Source: Toxorhynchites rutilus septentrionalis
Lineage: Eukaryota; Arthropoda; Insecta; Diptera; Culicidae
Direction of reading: 5' to 3'
Length of the DNA: 64,000 nucleotides
Assembly: GCF_029784135.1 (NCBI RefSeq)
Contig: NC_073744.1
Location: forward strand, 83,535,035-83,599,034
In this document: positions 43,600-56,331 of the stretch, piece after piece
Position numbering within the stretch: the first letter of the stretch is position 1
Layout of the letters: every line of letters begins with the position of its first letter
Notes under the pieces: generated by a model
What the model was told of the DNA's origin: nothing
The model's input: the letters and a program-made list of their open reading frames with translations, nothing else
Databases searched by the model: none
Made by a program: the position numbers and the translations under genes

Positions 43600-44487
43600 T
43601 TTGAAGGTAATTTTAAGGAGAGGTCTAATTTGGCACCAAATGACTTTTTTTTAAATTCACATCTTTTGAACTACTGGACCGATTCAGATGGTCATATTGA
43701 AGACAATTAGATGGTGTTTCTTGGAAAAATGTAATACTTGCGGAAAGTTTGATTTTGTTTTCGTAATTATTGATTGATTGTGTTTTTTTGTTGTTTTCAT
43801 TGCTTTGGACTAGAGGGCGCTATATTCTCTTATATTTTTTCTTGAAAGCTGAGGTTTTTTTACATGACATATTCATATCGTTTTTGCCCTTTCTTCAAAA
43901 AATGACATTCTTATAAATTCATAACTTTTGAACTATTGAACATATTCAGATAATCGTCATATTAAATTAAAACCAATAATCTAGCCTTTTTTTAAAAAAA
44001 TAATACTTTCGAAAAAATTGAATTCTGGTCATCTCAGCTCATCTCTGGATTCTGGATCTAGACTAGTTGCATAGAAATATTGAACGAAGACTGAAAACAA
44101 GTTAAATTTGAAGGATCATAACTCAAAAACTAAAAAAAAAGATACATCTTTAATTTTTTGATATGTTATGTAAAAAATCTCAGGTTTCAAGAAAAAAATA
44201 TAAAAAATAGCGTCCTCTATCTTAAACCGAGAAAACAATGAAAAACTAACACAATCAGTAATTACAAGAACGAAAATCGAAATTATTCGCAAACGCATTT
44301 CGTATTTAAAAAAAAAGTCATTTTTGGAAAAAAAAAATGGGAAAAAGTTGATTTTTCGGACCACCTTAAAATTGAAATGGGCACCCTAATAAAAAAATAA
44401 AAATAATATTTTGCGATAAAGAACAAATCTACCACTTTTGACAAATATCTGAGAACCACTGAATCGGTTTGGCATGGAATGGCTGTC
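43600..44487. mobile_element. M2-related element, left end unclear
   Basis: The right end matches M2 (GAGAACCACTGAATCGGTTT, GGCATGGAATGGCTG). The interior shares the repeated theme of TTTTGAACTACTGGACCGAT. The left inverted repeat was not found. Confidence 0.5.
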
Positions 44488-44798
44488 TAGACAAGAGACT
44501 AAGTAACCCCACTAGAGGTGGCAAATCACACAATCTAGACTGTCAATTTGCAGGTCCAAAACAAGAGATCAAGCGAGCCCGAGCAAACGAGTCCACCAAA
44601 TTATCCTCTCAATTTGTTCATAGTTTGCGTGTTGCAAATTTTGCAAATTATGTTGCAAATAGCGTAGTCTTGCTAAAACCAGATCGCCCTGCGATAGTGG
44701 CAAAACAAAGTTCCTTATCATCGCATCGATCGATAGCGGACTACATTGACAGTAAAAGGTCATCTTAATCTTTGAAAAAATATTGAAAAGACCTCTTT
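44488..44798. other. Short spacer with a 99-codon frame
   Basis: An open frame at 44469-44768 has no recognised motif. No gene claimed. Confidence 0.3.
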
Positions 44799-45301
44799 TT
44801 TTTATTCCATTTATTTATTTAATAGGCTCATTAGCATTTTAGCTGTAACAGAGCCGGGTTTTAATCGTGTACATGTACATATGTTTTATGTTTCTATAAA
44901 TTGTATATTACACAGTAGTTAGTAGTAGCCATTTAGGCGATAAGTTTTCTGTTCCATTTCATTATGGTAAATTACACAGTAGTAGCCATTTAGGCGTAAG
45001 GGTATTCTTTCTGTTCTTCCATTGTTCAGCAGACCGGACAGCGGAGACAGTTGATATTGATCATTGTTGGGTTATTTATAGAACAGCAGCCCGATGTGTC
45101 TTGCAGAGCAGAGCAATTGTATGGATGAATCGATCCTATTTCGACCGTGGATCGTTCTTCATCGCTGATGATTGTTGCGTGGACGTAGTTATTCTATAAT
45201 AACACAAAGATGGTCAATTGAGGGCCCTGAGTTTGAACTCACGATCGATCGCTTGGTAAGCGAACGCGTAACCAAGTGGCTACGAAGACCCCCCCTCCGT
45301 A
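44799..45301 (-). mobile_element. S1a: full-length tRNA-derived SINE with target-site duplication
   Basis: On the minus strand a tRNA-like head (GTAGCCACTTGGTTACGCG, B box GAGTTCAAACTC) is followed by an about 400-bp body and an A/T-rich tail ending TGAGCCTATTAAATAAAT. The duplication AAAAGACCTCTT is at 44787-44798 and 45302-45313. It may correspond to the Feilai type of Aedes SINEs; that name is a guess. Confidence 0.85.
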
Positions 45302-45589
45302 AAAAGACCTCTTGACGTAGGTCTTTTTGTAAGGCCACCAAATTAAAAGCAGATCTCGTTTTTGTGGGATAATATTAACGTTAATAACTATTTGCGCTGG
45401 GTATTTCCGATGAGGAATCTGTGTGGCATGCCCAGTTCTGGCAACACGAGCATCATCAATTTAGCGTTTAAGTGAGCTGGGCACTCGGCACATCTTCCGC
45501 CATCCTATCAGCATGCAGTCACCGTTCGACTTCGGGCGGTTTCCGATTATCCCGCGGACGCTCAGGGACACACATTTTGGCGATTCCTC
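45302..45589. repeat. D-alpha-like segment and a repeated 150-bp block
   Basis: 45345-45405 resembles the D6 interior (GTTAACGTTAATAACTAT theme). 45425-45560 recurs at 46893-47045 in the same orientation (GTGTGGCATGCCC, TTCGACCTCGGGCGG-type segments). Confidence 0.5.
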
Positions 45590-45865
45590 TTCTTGAATGG
45601 CCACGTTCCCTGTGGAACTTTTGCCGTCTCAACGTATGCATTAACTAGCGTCATTTATTAATACTTAAACTTATTTGGCTTAAGATTTCTTAAGCCAAAT
45701 AACACGCCTTGAATGTATTCCGAGTGGCAAGCTCTTGAATACGCGTGACCACAGTGCAAGTTAAAGGAAATTTCTTTGACGAAAAATTCCCCGGCCAAAA
45801 CGGGAATCGAACCCGAAAACCCGGCATGATAATGTGAGACGCTAACCACTCGCCCACTGGTGCAC
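45590..45865 (-). mobile_element. S2b: tRNA-derived SINE, most complete S2 copy
   Basis: Minus strand: head GGGCGAGTGGTTAGCGTC, B box GGGTTCGATTCCCG (45802-45814), body with GTGGTCACGCGTATTCAAG and GGAATACATTCAAGGCG, and a tail up to GAGACGGCAAAAGTTCC. Not a functional tRNA, because the fold beyond the head is absent and the body is shared by four copies. Confidence 0.8.
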
Positions 45866-47119
45866 TACCAGGAGCGAGAATTAAAAGGGATAATCGGAAA
45901 CCACCTTGAACCGAAATATATTCTGAGGATCTGCGTGGGAATTAAGTTACACGTTTCCGAAGTGTATTTGGTGTGATTCCCATCGTATGTGAAATGTCCC
46001 TATCAGAGATTAGAAAAATCCGTTTGTGTTTTTTTTATTAAAGTTTGTATGTGTGCAAAAGGGCAGTAGAACCTTTTGGGGAACAACTTAAAATTACATG
46101 AAGCCAAGAGTGGTCAGCCCGGGAATATCCCTTTAGCGGAAGACTACAAGTAGCAGAACTATCCTACGATGGGAGGCATGAAGATTTTCAGTAAGTAAAT
46201 GATACGTTTGAAAAAAGTATAAATTAAACAACATTGTTGGCACAAACTCTAATGCTTCATGTGAAACATTAGGTTGAATGATAGCAAAATTGAAGCTTGA
46301 TACCAGAAACAACGATTTATTTTTCAAATAATGCAGCTCAAAGCTTTGGTTGCTAAAATCTAACAAAACAATTTTTTTTAAATTATGTTGCTATGTTTAG
46401 TTGGCGATATTTAAAAAAAATAAGTACTAATGCACATCAGTCTTGTCAATCCATTGCATTAATACATATTTCTTCGCAGTAACGTATTGAAATTCAATAT
46501 TAAGGGCCATATACTAATAACGAGCTTTACTCTAAAGATGCACAAGGAAAACGATCAAATTATTAACACCGATATATTCCCTTTTTTTTAATTATGGTAA
46601 GGTAAAAATAGATAAATATTTTATAAATAGTACGGATCGGGACGACCGTACGAGGAAACTTTAGTATAAAAGTGGATAAGCGGGGATCAAGACGACCACC
46701 CAAACGGGTACGGCTCGGGACGACCGCATGGGTACAAAAGAAAATGTAAAAATATCTACGGATCGGGACGACCTATGAAAAAATAATAATGATAAGAGTA
46801 CGTATCGGCGCAGGATGGCCGTGCTGTGAAAAAATGGAAGTAAAATTTGTTTTTTTTTGTTCTTTTTTATTTAATTTTTTTTCTGAGAAGAGAGAAGATG
46901 TGTGGCATGCCCTGTCCTGGCAACACGGGCATCGTCAGTTTAGCAACCAAATGGGCTGGGAACTCGGCAAATATTCCGCCATCTTATCAGCAGGCAGTCG
47001 CTGTTCGACCTCGGGCGGTCTCCGACTACCCGCGGGCGCTCATGGTATGATAGTTCCACTATGGTTTTCATCGATGGTATAATGGATTAGAATATTTACT
47101 TGAGCATCCTGAAGCAAAA
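45866..47119. other. Unassigned; GGATCGGGACGACC short repeats at 46630-46770
   Basis: Four to five copies of a CGGGACGACC-type motif spaced 40-60 bp occur at about 46635-46775. 46893-47045 repeats 45425-45560. No gene seen. Confidence 0.45.
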
Positions 47120-47308
47120 TACGAGGGCAGCCCGATAAGTACTTAGCCTACAAAAAGAAAAACAAAAATTTTGGAAAAGTGGAGATTTATTTATCAACAT
47201 AGTCTCCTTTTAACTCGATACACCAGACCCAGCGATGCGGTGGATGGGGCAGCAGTTCGTAGTGCAATCGGACCAATTTGGCCGTGGCGATGACGGAAAT
47301 TCCATTTT
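47120..47308 (-). pseudogene. Mariner-type transposase C-terminal relic and terminal repeat
   Basis: On the minus strand the frame reads ISVIATAKLVRLHYELLPHP then directly WCIELKGDYVDK and a stop at 47187-47189. ELLPHPP normally precedes the third catalytic aspartate (YSPDLAP) and ELKGDYV is the usual C-terminal end, so the catalytic aspartate region between them is deleted. TACGAGGGCAGCCCGATAAG at 47120 is a mariner-like terminus. Only about 190 bp is recognisable, so the element cannot be active. Confidence 0.65.
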
Positions 47309-50300
47309 TTGCATTTTTCTAAAATCCGCGGACACGCCCGCTTCCACACAAGGTCAAAACAAAACTACGAGTCCGATTCGGCAGTAGCCGTTTACGAGAA
47401 TGATAATAAAAAACATTCAAATAATCTGGGTAGAAAGTTAAAACCATAATATTTCTAACAATAACGAATTTAAAAACCACTTGATGAATGAATGGATAAT
47501 AGTGGGCAAACCAAAGTATAAATGCTATTGGGCTGTCGTCATAGATTCCTATATTCCGCAGCAGCTAACAAATCATCAACAGCAGCATTGAACTGGCGCT
47601 GGCCATGGCATTGCGACCGCGGTTCATTGAATAATTACTATTGTCTTCGAGAACAACTAAAGGCATTATTATGGGTACACGACGACAAACAAACGTCATT
47701 GTGGGCAATGAGTACCCGCCCACCTACCGTCATGAATTATGTATAGATTATTACGCAATTTATGACGATCTGCTAATAACATAATTGTTCCTTGTGGGAT
47801 AGCACCGGCAAGACGGCTTTTCTGTTATATATTGACCAACGGCGATGGTACTCAGCAAAATATATATCTTTCAAGGGCGGAATCATCCTTTTTAGAGCAC
47901 CATTAATTCTCGTCTTAAACACTTGCGTGTCCCATTGAAGATGGTGAAACGATTACTGCCTTCTCTCGTAGATGAGAACAAAAGTCTCCTCCGGTCAGAA
48001 GGTGGGAACACGCAAAGGCTTCAAAAGATAAAGAGACCAAACCGGTACTACATAATCTAGGAACCACGAACCCAATGAAAAAAAAATCTCGGCACGACTG
48101 TACTCATTCCTGAAATATGGTGAATGGCACTCTCCAACAGAAGGAGGCTGAACGTTTCATGCATTGCGTCCACTTTTCTGAAAGAAATGAGCCTGTTGTT
48201 TATGAAGTTTAAAATATGGCAATAACCACGACTTTTATTGGATAGCTTCTAGCCTATAATCTTTGGCACATGTTGTTTTTTATATTTATTTAATGTAACT
48301 TGATGGCACTGTAATTAGGCTCGATTGGGTATCAATTGAGGGTCGCTTTCAAGGATAATGCGACCGACGGTTGTACCTCATTAGTAGCGGTTATCAGTAC
48401 AATTAATTATCGCATATAGTGAACAATCTCCAATGGAATGGTGACTTATTTTCATCACTTGGAAGATACGGAGCTCCAGCAAATCATCAATTCTATAATT
48501 TGATTAGTTCAACCATCAGAACCAGACGACTTCATTGCTGATTGTGACGATCAAGAATGAACGACATGAAAAGCTCAAGAAAATATTTTTCGTTTTGAAG
48601 CATTTTCTCTATCTCTACGCTGTCTGGTTCCAAAGCGGATTGCCGAGCAGGATTCAAATTGAACGAAGTCACGTCATGCAAGCTGGTTTTGTTGTCGAAT
48701 CGTGCTCCGTACGATGATGTTCCCCAAGAGGATAACACAGCGATGTCGGCTGCCGAACGGGCCAATCACAAATTCACTATCATCGGATACCATGGTTATA
48801 ACACGATGGCACAATCAGAAAGCAATTAAACTGAAGCCGTTAAATCGGTATGGAATATAATTTGGAATATCTCTACAGCACTCGAGCGATTAATATCTGC
48901 CAGCTGTTCGGTACCAACACCGTGGCATGAACCTTTGCTTCGAAGAAAGTTCGTGCCAGCGGTGCATTTTAAATAACGATCCTTGAACTTATTGTAGCTC
49001 AGACGGTGCCTTCGGTAATCGGCTATCATTATCACAATTATTATGTTATTGATTGTGTCACTTTATTAATGTCGAATGTACAATTTAATAATAGACCATT
49101 CATATTGACTTCAGAGAAATATTTTTGAGGAAACGGTGTTTAATAAATAACTGATTTAGTATCGAGCAAACTGTGCGTCAAAAAAAAAAAAAGAATAAAG
49201 GAACATTCATATCAACGTCAAATTAAATCAGCACCAGGTCAAGACAAATAATCATAAGTAGTGATTTGACGGATTATTGAACTCAATTTACACTTCTTAC
49301 TCTGAGAGCTGCCATATTAACATATAGATTTGCTTCTCTTTCTCTACTCAGGAATGGTTTTGTGACATATTTCGGAATTCTAATGAATTACACAAAAGTA
49401 CCATGAACGTGTACCATCACGTAGGCAGACATGTCGGTACAGAGCACCATATTTCAGATATAAGAGCTAATCCCCTCGAGGAACATCGGCAGAGAGTCAT
49501 TCACTGAGCGGGAAGTAAATTAAAAAAATGTCTATCTAAATTTGACATGCTAACTGGCGTTTCGTTTTTAACAAGAAATCAAAGACCTCTTCCTCTCTGT
49601 GCTTGGAAAGATATTGAAGCTGGTTATTTCCGAGGAAAACATTGCTGCGGAACGGAGCGAGAAAAAAAAGTCGGCTCGTAACAGTAATGCGATACACTTT
49701 ACAACCGCAGATTGAATCTGGTGTCTTACGCTTGTTATTCCGCCAGTCGCTGATGCTGCGATGCTTGACGCTTAAATCATGACTTAACAAGATTAGGGAA
49801 ATCCTGCTGCTGACATACCAATCCCAAACCAGTGAATTTTCATCACATTCTTCCTTCCAGGAGAATGCGCATATGCGGCGCTTCCATGTGTCTTCCAATC
49901 GGAAGGTGGAAGAGGCAACAGTGGTGACAGAATAACTTATTTACCTTTGGAATGAATTCAGGATTCGGGGTGATGATAAACAAACATTGTTCTTCAAGAA
50001 AGAATGTTTAACATAACATTTATTTTCAAACTCTTCTTTCATTACAAATTATATAAGGTACACCGGGGCAAGTTGAAACATTTTTTTCGAAGTTCAACTT
50101 AAAAGTTATCCTATAAAATCACTAAATCACTAAATTAAAATTTGTTTGCAGCATATACAAAGTATAACAGCTGACTTTCGATCAAAAATAGGGATTCACA
50201 CTGGATGCTTCGAAAAATATCAATTTTGAAAATGTATGATTTTCATATGCATTATTTCAACTTGTTCGTAGAGCGGGGTAAGTTGAAACGCGGAACTACC

Positions 50301-50504
50301 ATGAGTTTAATGTGTGATTTTGCTTCTCGAACTATCTACAACAGATTTATACATTTGAAAAAAGAATTTTGGTACACGTGAGATGTGGGGAGTAGTCTAA
50401 TACACACAAAATGGACACTACATATTAGGAATTGATATGAAATATGAAATATAAAATATGAACTCTGAAACATAACTAGGAATTAATATTAGGAGGTCGG
50501 GCAT
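47309..50504. other. Unassigned, no gene claimed
   Basis: Short open frames at 47522-47746, 48532-48830 and 48826-49035 look slightly protein-like but show no family motif. GGGGCAAGTTGAAAC at 50073 and GGGGTAAGTTGAAAC at 50276 may be an end of another inverted-repeat element; no inverted partner found. Confidence 0.35.
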
Positions 50505-50690
50505 ACGTACAGAGCATTGAAGACTACAACATCCCAATTATTAGAACACTTGTAATACTAACATCGAGCCAACCGCGAGTAATCGATTACATATTACTAA
50601 CATAGTTGTAAGGCAAACATTGTCGAAATATTGAACTCCCGGCCCTGTCAGGCTGACGCCATATGAGCCTTAATAAAAATATATATTTTG
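50505..50690 (+). mobile_element. 3' UTR remnant of an I-type LINE
   Basis: CCGCGAGTAATCGATTAC and a terminal ATGAGCCTTAATAAAAATAT echo the copy B 3' UTR (GACCGCGAGTAATCGG, TGAGCCTGTAAAAATAAA) at the same relative spacing, but the sequence is diverged. No coding part remains. Confidence 0.5.
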
Positions 50691-50744
50691 GTTAGGAAAT
50701 AATATACGAAACAATAACATCAAGAATACTATTTTGAACGCTTT

Positions 50745-51263
50745 CATGTCAGAGTAGAGCCACCACCCCCCCCCCCTCTCTTACGGTGGGCTGTCATACA
50801 AATGAAAAACAAATTTCTGCATAACTCGAAAACTAATCAAGCAACTGGAATCAAATTGGCATGTGAAGATTTTAGGAGGCACCAAACGTTTCTATGGTGA
50901 ATAGACACTCCTCCCCTCTCTCTACGTGAAGAAGAGGGGAGGGGTCAGTCTTCATTCTTTCATATTTTCAGTTCAAACATTTATGTCATGTAACTGAGAA
51001 ACATGTTATTTGCAAGTGGTTGAAAAATAAGGAACGATAATTGTGTCTGAAATTAATCTGATATTATAATGATGAGTTTTGGTAGAAGTACTAGGATTTT
51101 TTTAGTAAAAGGTAAATTCAACGGGGTCGATTAGAAGATCAATCAATGAATAGTTCTGTGATTGGACTCATGAACTTGCGCTTAGTAAGAAAACGTGAAT
51201 GTTCGAAGGTATTGATAACAAAAAACTAATTTTGGGCGGGACGAAGTTTGCCGGGTCAGCTAG
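50745..51263 (+). mobile_element. F1d: Helitron-like repeat, 5' end missing
   Basis: It ends GGGTCAGCTAG at 51263, followed by T. It contains two units with poly-C tracts (50760-50960) and the F1 interior. Confidence 0.6.
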
Positions 51264-51370
51264 TATAATTATATTGTATGGTAAAGAGCTTCTGTGCATG
51301 AGATGCGATCCTAAACATTTTGGAGTTATCGATTTTATATATTGTTTTGGGCTATGCTTGTCGTAAACTC

Positions 51371-51846
51371 GTTTTTTTTATCCCATTTATTCATTTATTA
51401 GGCTCATTTGCATTTTAGCTGTAACAGAGCCGGGTTTTAATCGTGTACATGTACATATGTTTTATGTTTCTATAAATTGTAAATTACACAGTAGTTTGTA
51501 GTAGCCATTTAGGCGTTAAGTTTTCTGTTCCATTACATTATGGTAAATTACACAGTAGTAGCCATTTAGGCGTAAGGGTATTATTTCTGTTCTTCCATTG
51601 TCCAGCAGACCCGGACAGCGGAGACAGTTGATATTGATCATTGTTGGGTTATTTATAGAACAGCAGCCCGATGTTTCTTGCAGAGCAGAGCAGTTGTATG
51701 GATGAATCGATCTTTGTTCCACCGTGGACCGATTTCCATCGCTGATGATGGTTGCGTGGACGTAGTTATTCTATAACAACACAAAAATGGTCAATTGAGG
51801 GCCCTGAGTTTGAACTCACGATCGATCGCTTGGTAAGCGAACGCGT
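51371..51846 (-). mobile_element. S1b: tRNA-derived SINE, head truncated
   Basis: It is alignable with S1a across the body and tail. The first about 20 bases of the tRNA-like head are missing, and no target-site duplication is visible. Confidence 0.8.
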
Positions 51847-54370
51847 AAAAAAACGGAAATTCCGAATTCTTATTGGTAGATTCGTAGAAGCAATCTTTTC
51901 TCTCATATCCAGTGCATATGCACTCTGTAGAAATTAGAATACGGTAATGAAATTTGTTGCGTTTAATTAAAGATTCTGAAACCTGCGTTATTCAATACAT
52001 CAATACAGTGGCGGCAATATGTGCTCATAGTGAATGTGCACTTGTTCGCGACCGATTCGATTCAACCGATCCGGAAAAATATTATCGCACAGTGAGGCGA
52101 TTCCATACAAAGTCTGGCCAAGCAAAAAAGTGTCGTTAAATGCGAATAAACGTGCTAATTTCGGAATGCTGAACTTGAATCTGGCATTTATTTTTATGTG
52201 GGGCCGTTCATAAAACATGTAATCAATTTTTGGGATTTTATAACACTCTTCCTCGGTAGTATATACATTTTTATATAATTTTATGATTTTTGGACGAACA
52301 AATCAAATGAAACAAATTCTGCTATAAATGTAAAAGATTTTTTCTTTAGATTACAAATTGAAACAGCACAGTATATACAAGAAAAACACAAATCAAAACA
52401 ATCGTCATCATCTTCTTCTTGTTCATCATAACTGTCATCAATTTTCCTGATTCAACGATTGATTCCTTCCATCGACATATTACTTCGTCAGGAAGTTTTT
52501 CACAATTACGTTTCTATTTTTCAAAACAACTGTTTACTAATGAATCTGTAGAGATGAGGAGATGATTGACTATATCATGATTAATATGAAATTGTTATAA
52601 GAATATTTCGAAGTCGTTTCAGCAATTCCAAATTCACGCCAGTTATTTCGGAACTTGTTTTGAGATTCGCGAAAAATCTACGGACGGTACTGCCATCATT
52701 GCTGTTGCTAGAACCTATATTTTTTCAGCCTGCCCTACTTTTCTTCCTGTTTTAATCACGCACTTCTATATAACTTTTCAATGATAAATTTTGTGATGTT
52801 TAGCCCAAATTTCTATTTTATCATCTCCATATTATTGAGTTACGAAAATTTTCATCAATAGATTACACCTTAGTCCGATATTATTGTTTCGCAATGGTAT
52901 GAATATATTCAAACAGCACTTCTTCTTTAGTTCGGGTATAATTCCCTCAGAGGAACACTTAGCAAAAAATAAATATAAATTATGAAATTTATCAATTTAA
53001 ATTTTCATTGAGTTCTGGACTAAGCTTACTTTGTACAGAATTCTTAGAATGCATTCACAAGCAAAATAGAAACTGATGCATGAATCGTTTTCGTTTCCGT
53101 TTTTGTATTAAAGAGACTTGATGCTTTAAGCTTTTTTTAAACTTCATTCGCCTTTAGCCCGGAAAAGGGTCCTTGTGGAAAACCTAACTTTAACTCCTTT
53201 CCATGTCTTGAGGAAGACAATTCATTTACTTGACGAACATCAAACAAGAAGTGTTATGATGCACGATTTTGATTTCGCAGGTTGCTTCGATTTGAAGTTT
53301 TTGTTCGAATGTATGCGTAATCAGATTCTTTTGATTGGATATGACTTCATCACGAGAATACCTAGTGAAAACATATCCATTCCCTCGGACGCATTCGTAA
53401 GCGAAATATTTTCCATGACTTCTCCATTGCTCATGTTTGTATAGGAGACGTAAGCGACAAAATGAACAAAATCGACTTTTTCGCCGTTATGCATTCTAGG
53501 CAATGTAATACGTTCGCTCAACATGTAAACAAACATTTTTTGTTCGAAAACAATTGGGCAATTTTGAAAAAACCTTTCCAAAAAATCACTGCTTGTCCGC
53601 ATAACAGACGTACTTCAATACAGCTTTCATACATCGTTCGAAAATCAACAATTGCCGGTATTATGTGCTATTTGCTAGATCTACATTTGAATCACATTCT
53701 TTGTAGAGTCCAAACATGCCTGTCACGATAGTGTCTTATTACTTAGTATTTCCTAATAGATGAATATAAGAAACCATTGAAACGCTACTCATATAATTAC
53801 TATTTTGTGTACAATGCACTGCGATGAACGAAGAGAAGCAATTGTGTTTTTTAAATTTTATAATTACCCTAAATTTCTGCATTTGTATCTTTAGGTAGAT
53901 AATGAAACAATCAGATCAGTAATAAAATTAAAATAATATTGGTTATAACTTTTAGGATTTGACATCGAATTATTGCACATACTCAGCATTTACTCATACC
54001 GATGGTGTAAGTCACTCCACCATCTTTATGCGATCGATCGTGATATCGGTAAATCATGTTGCTAAAATTACCAACATTGCAGATTGCCTTTACAAATTCA
54101 ATTAAATGAAAAACACGAACCTGCTGTTCTTATCATATCCCAGAGTATTCGGGAAAAAGTACTATCATAGACTCGCAACAAATCAAGAGCACCTTTCCCA
54201 GACATTTCATTAAATTTCTTCCAAACATATTTGATTTTATCCGACAACAATTGTAGCTATTAGTTAGTTTAGTTAGTTAGTTTGTAACGCTACATACAGA
54301 GTAACCTGGTGATTACGTCTAGCTATTGTCCACAAAAACAGACGCTAGCATTATCCAAATAGAAAAAAAT
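51847..54370. other. Unassigned AT-rich region
   Basis: No gene seen. Open frames at 53175-53731 lack recognisable motifs. Confidence 0.35.
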
Positions 54371-56331
54371 ATAGGAGGTTGTGTCCAAGATACGACCGCA
54401 TTGTTGGCCTAGAACTATGCTGTTATTTTATATAAGTAGCTTGTTTATACCTTGGGATATTATTCTATAATGCTGTGAAATTTTAGAAACAACTGCTTAG
54501 TAGAATAATGATTTTTTCATTGTAGAATCAGTTGACGATAATTGATTGATGATTCATTCTTGCCCTCGCAAAACAATCGTATGTCGCAATTTATTTCATG
54601 TCAATGCATTGAAAATTTACCTCGAAGGCTATTCCGGTGGCCTTTTTCGAAATTGACATAGACTCGGCTACAGTCGATTATATACATGTTGCACCAGCAC
54701 CATTATTCCATATCTCATAACTACATCAATATATCTTTGGCACTGCATGTAAACAACAACAATGACAACACTTGCAAGTATCAAATATCATGCTACATGT
54801 TATTTAGTATTGTCTCAAAGAAACGCACCTCTAGATATCGTTCGTACAAACTAAGCGTAAACCAAGCGCCAAACAAGCGTTCACCATAGCATGCATACAG
54901 AGCCATACATTGGTGGCTTGAAACTACTATCAATATAAACATTTCTCATCATTTTGCGCTATTCTCAAAAGAAACGCTTCTGTTAATAATACTGGTCTCG
55001 AAAAGAGTTGCATTACTTTCTCATGCTCGAGAGAAGCGCAGGTGTCACCCTTAGTGGAGGAAGTTTTGCTACTGGCAAGCAAAACCTAATCACATACCAA
55101 ATTCTTGATGACTAAACAAGAGAAATAAACTCTTTTTGTTAATAACAACCTCAAAAACAGTAGCAATGCTTCATTATGATCAATATTAGCGCAAATGCAA
55201 TCCTAGTTTAAGATTTGCGACAGTTTTGCGACTAGCACGCGAACCCAAATAACTTATAACATTCCAGTAAGACATTTAAGATGCTTGGTATTCCCAAATA
55301 ATTTTTTGGTGCACAACCTTAACGTCTGCTTCGCCATAACGTCAGTTTAATGCATTGATGCATTCTCAAAGGCACCAACGAAGCCCTTATGAAGACGGAA
55401 AATAAACAATGTTAACTGCTTGGAAAAAGACTGAATTATGCCACACAGCTTGTACTCTGCTGTAACACCCATCGATGCGAATTCACTAATGAGTTTGTCA
55501 AGAGCGACCGCCTTCACCACCAACGGGGGGAGCTTAATTTTGGTTGCTGCCTGGGCGTTTACATTTTCGACAGACGCGCCGAAATCGCCTACTTCGCTGT
55601 TGTTCAGTGCGGTGTTACATTTGCGAAGGCTCGGTTCAGTGCGAGCGCTTTTCACTGCACCAACACCGCGTGCATCATTATATAACGCTTACCTCGAAAT
55701 TTTATTGCCCCTGGCAATGCGTTCGTTTTTTGCAGGGCTCGAGCCTGCCTTCCTCTTCTTCTTGCTTATCGCACTCTACGCGAAGCGTCCAATTTATGAC
55801 GCGGAAAGAAGAACACACGATACGAATAACGCGAAAAACGAACAGAAAATTCAAACGACGATTTCCAAGTTGGATTACCGCTGGTGGGGTCCAATCTTAG
55901 ATCGAAGCGCAGTGAAAGCAAAGTGAACTGGATTACTCAACAGTGTTTATACTCTAGGCAAGTATTCCCCTTCATTCTTCTTCTTTTCCTTTGTTCACGG
56001 ATACTTTGAATCCTACGATTTCCACTCCGTTGGTCGTCGATAAGTTGCTCGTTATTGATATCTCTGTTCGGGAAAGCACTCAAATGGACAGAACAAATGT
56101 ATGGGAAAATAGAAACACTTAAAGTTTTCATGAATTTTAACCATTTACTAGCCAGGGGATTCTATTGTATGGCATATTAAACAAATCTTACGGAATTTCC
56201 GATTCGTTTAGTATGTAAATCGCCAAAATCCGTTCGCGGCAAAAATAGTTATTAACGTTAACTTTATTTCATAAAATCGTGACCTGTTTTCTGATTTGAC
56301 ACCCTTAATGAAAGACGTAGTTCTACGTCAA
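54371..56331 (-). mobile_element. D12/D13: D-type family alpha element with a histone H1-like interior
   Basis: The minus-strand 5' end is at 56331 (TTTGACGTAGAACTACGTC), followed by the alpha 5' block also in D6 and D16 (to about 56030). The 3' end is at about 54371-54415: a degenerate inverted motif and a hairpin at 54377-54397 (arms GGTTGTGTC and GATACGACC, paired with G-T wobble) next to a T/A run. The middle is unrelated to D6 and includes a GC-richer block at 55440-55930. That the two ends belong to one insertion is inferred from orientation and family. Confidence 0.5.
55440..55775 (-). pseudogene. Histone H1-like pseudogene
   Basis: H1 is the linker histone: lysine-rich tails around a winged-helix globular domain. 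On the minus strand one frame reads SKKKRKAGSSPAKNERIARG (lysine-rich, H1-like N-tail), a stop, then CNTAL, KLPPLVVKAV, DKLI and GVTAEYKL. These line up with the H1 globular domain landmarks NTAIK, KLAPFIKKYL, GKLVQ and GASGSFKL in order and at similar spacing. The long Lys/Ala tail after the domain is not preserved. The opposite strand also has a 162-codon open frame, judged accidental. The assignment rests on my eye and on the context of other histone copies in D elements. Confidence 0.5.

Noticed and set aside
45782..45850. tRNA genes suggested by A and B boxes at 16680-16748, 43130-43190, 45230-45290, 45800-45850 and 58320-58386
   Set aside because: Each is the head of a longer sequence shared between copies, with mutated stems and no tRNA 3' end. 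They are SINE heads.
48600..48830. Open plus-strand stretch of about 75 codons resembling an exon
   Set aside because: No family recognised and no supporting signals.
50060..50290. GGGGYAAGTTGAAAC repeats as ends of a transposon
   Set aside because: The two copies are direct, not inverted, and no partner end was found.
55438..55926. 162-codon plus-strand frame
   Set aside because: The opposite strand shows ordered linker-histone landmarks, which explains the GC-rich open stretch better.
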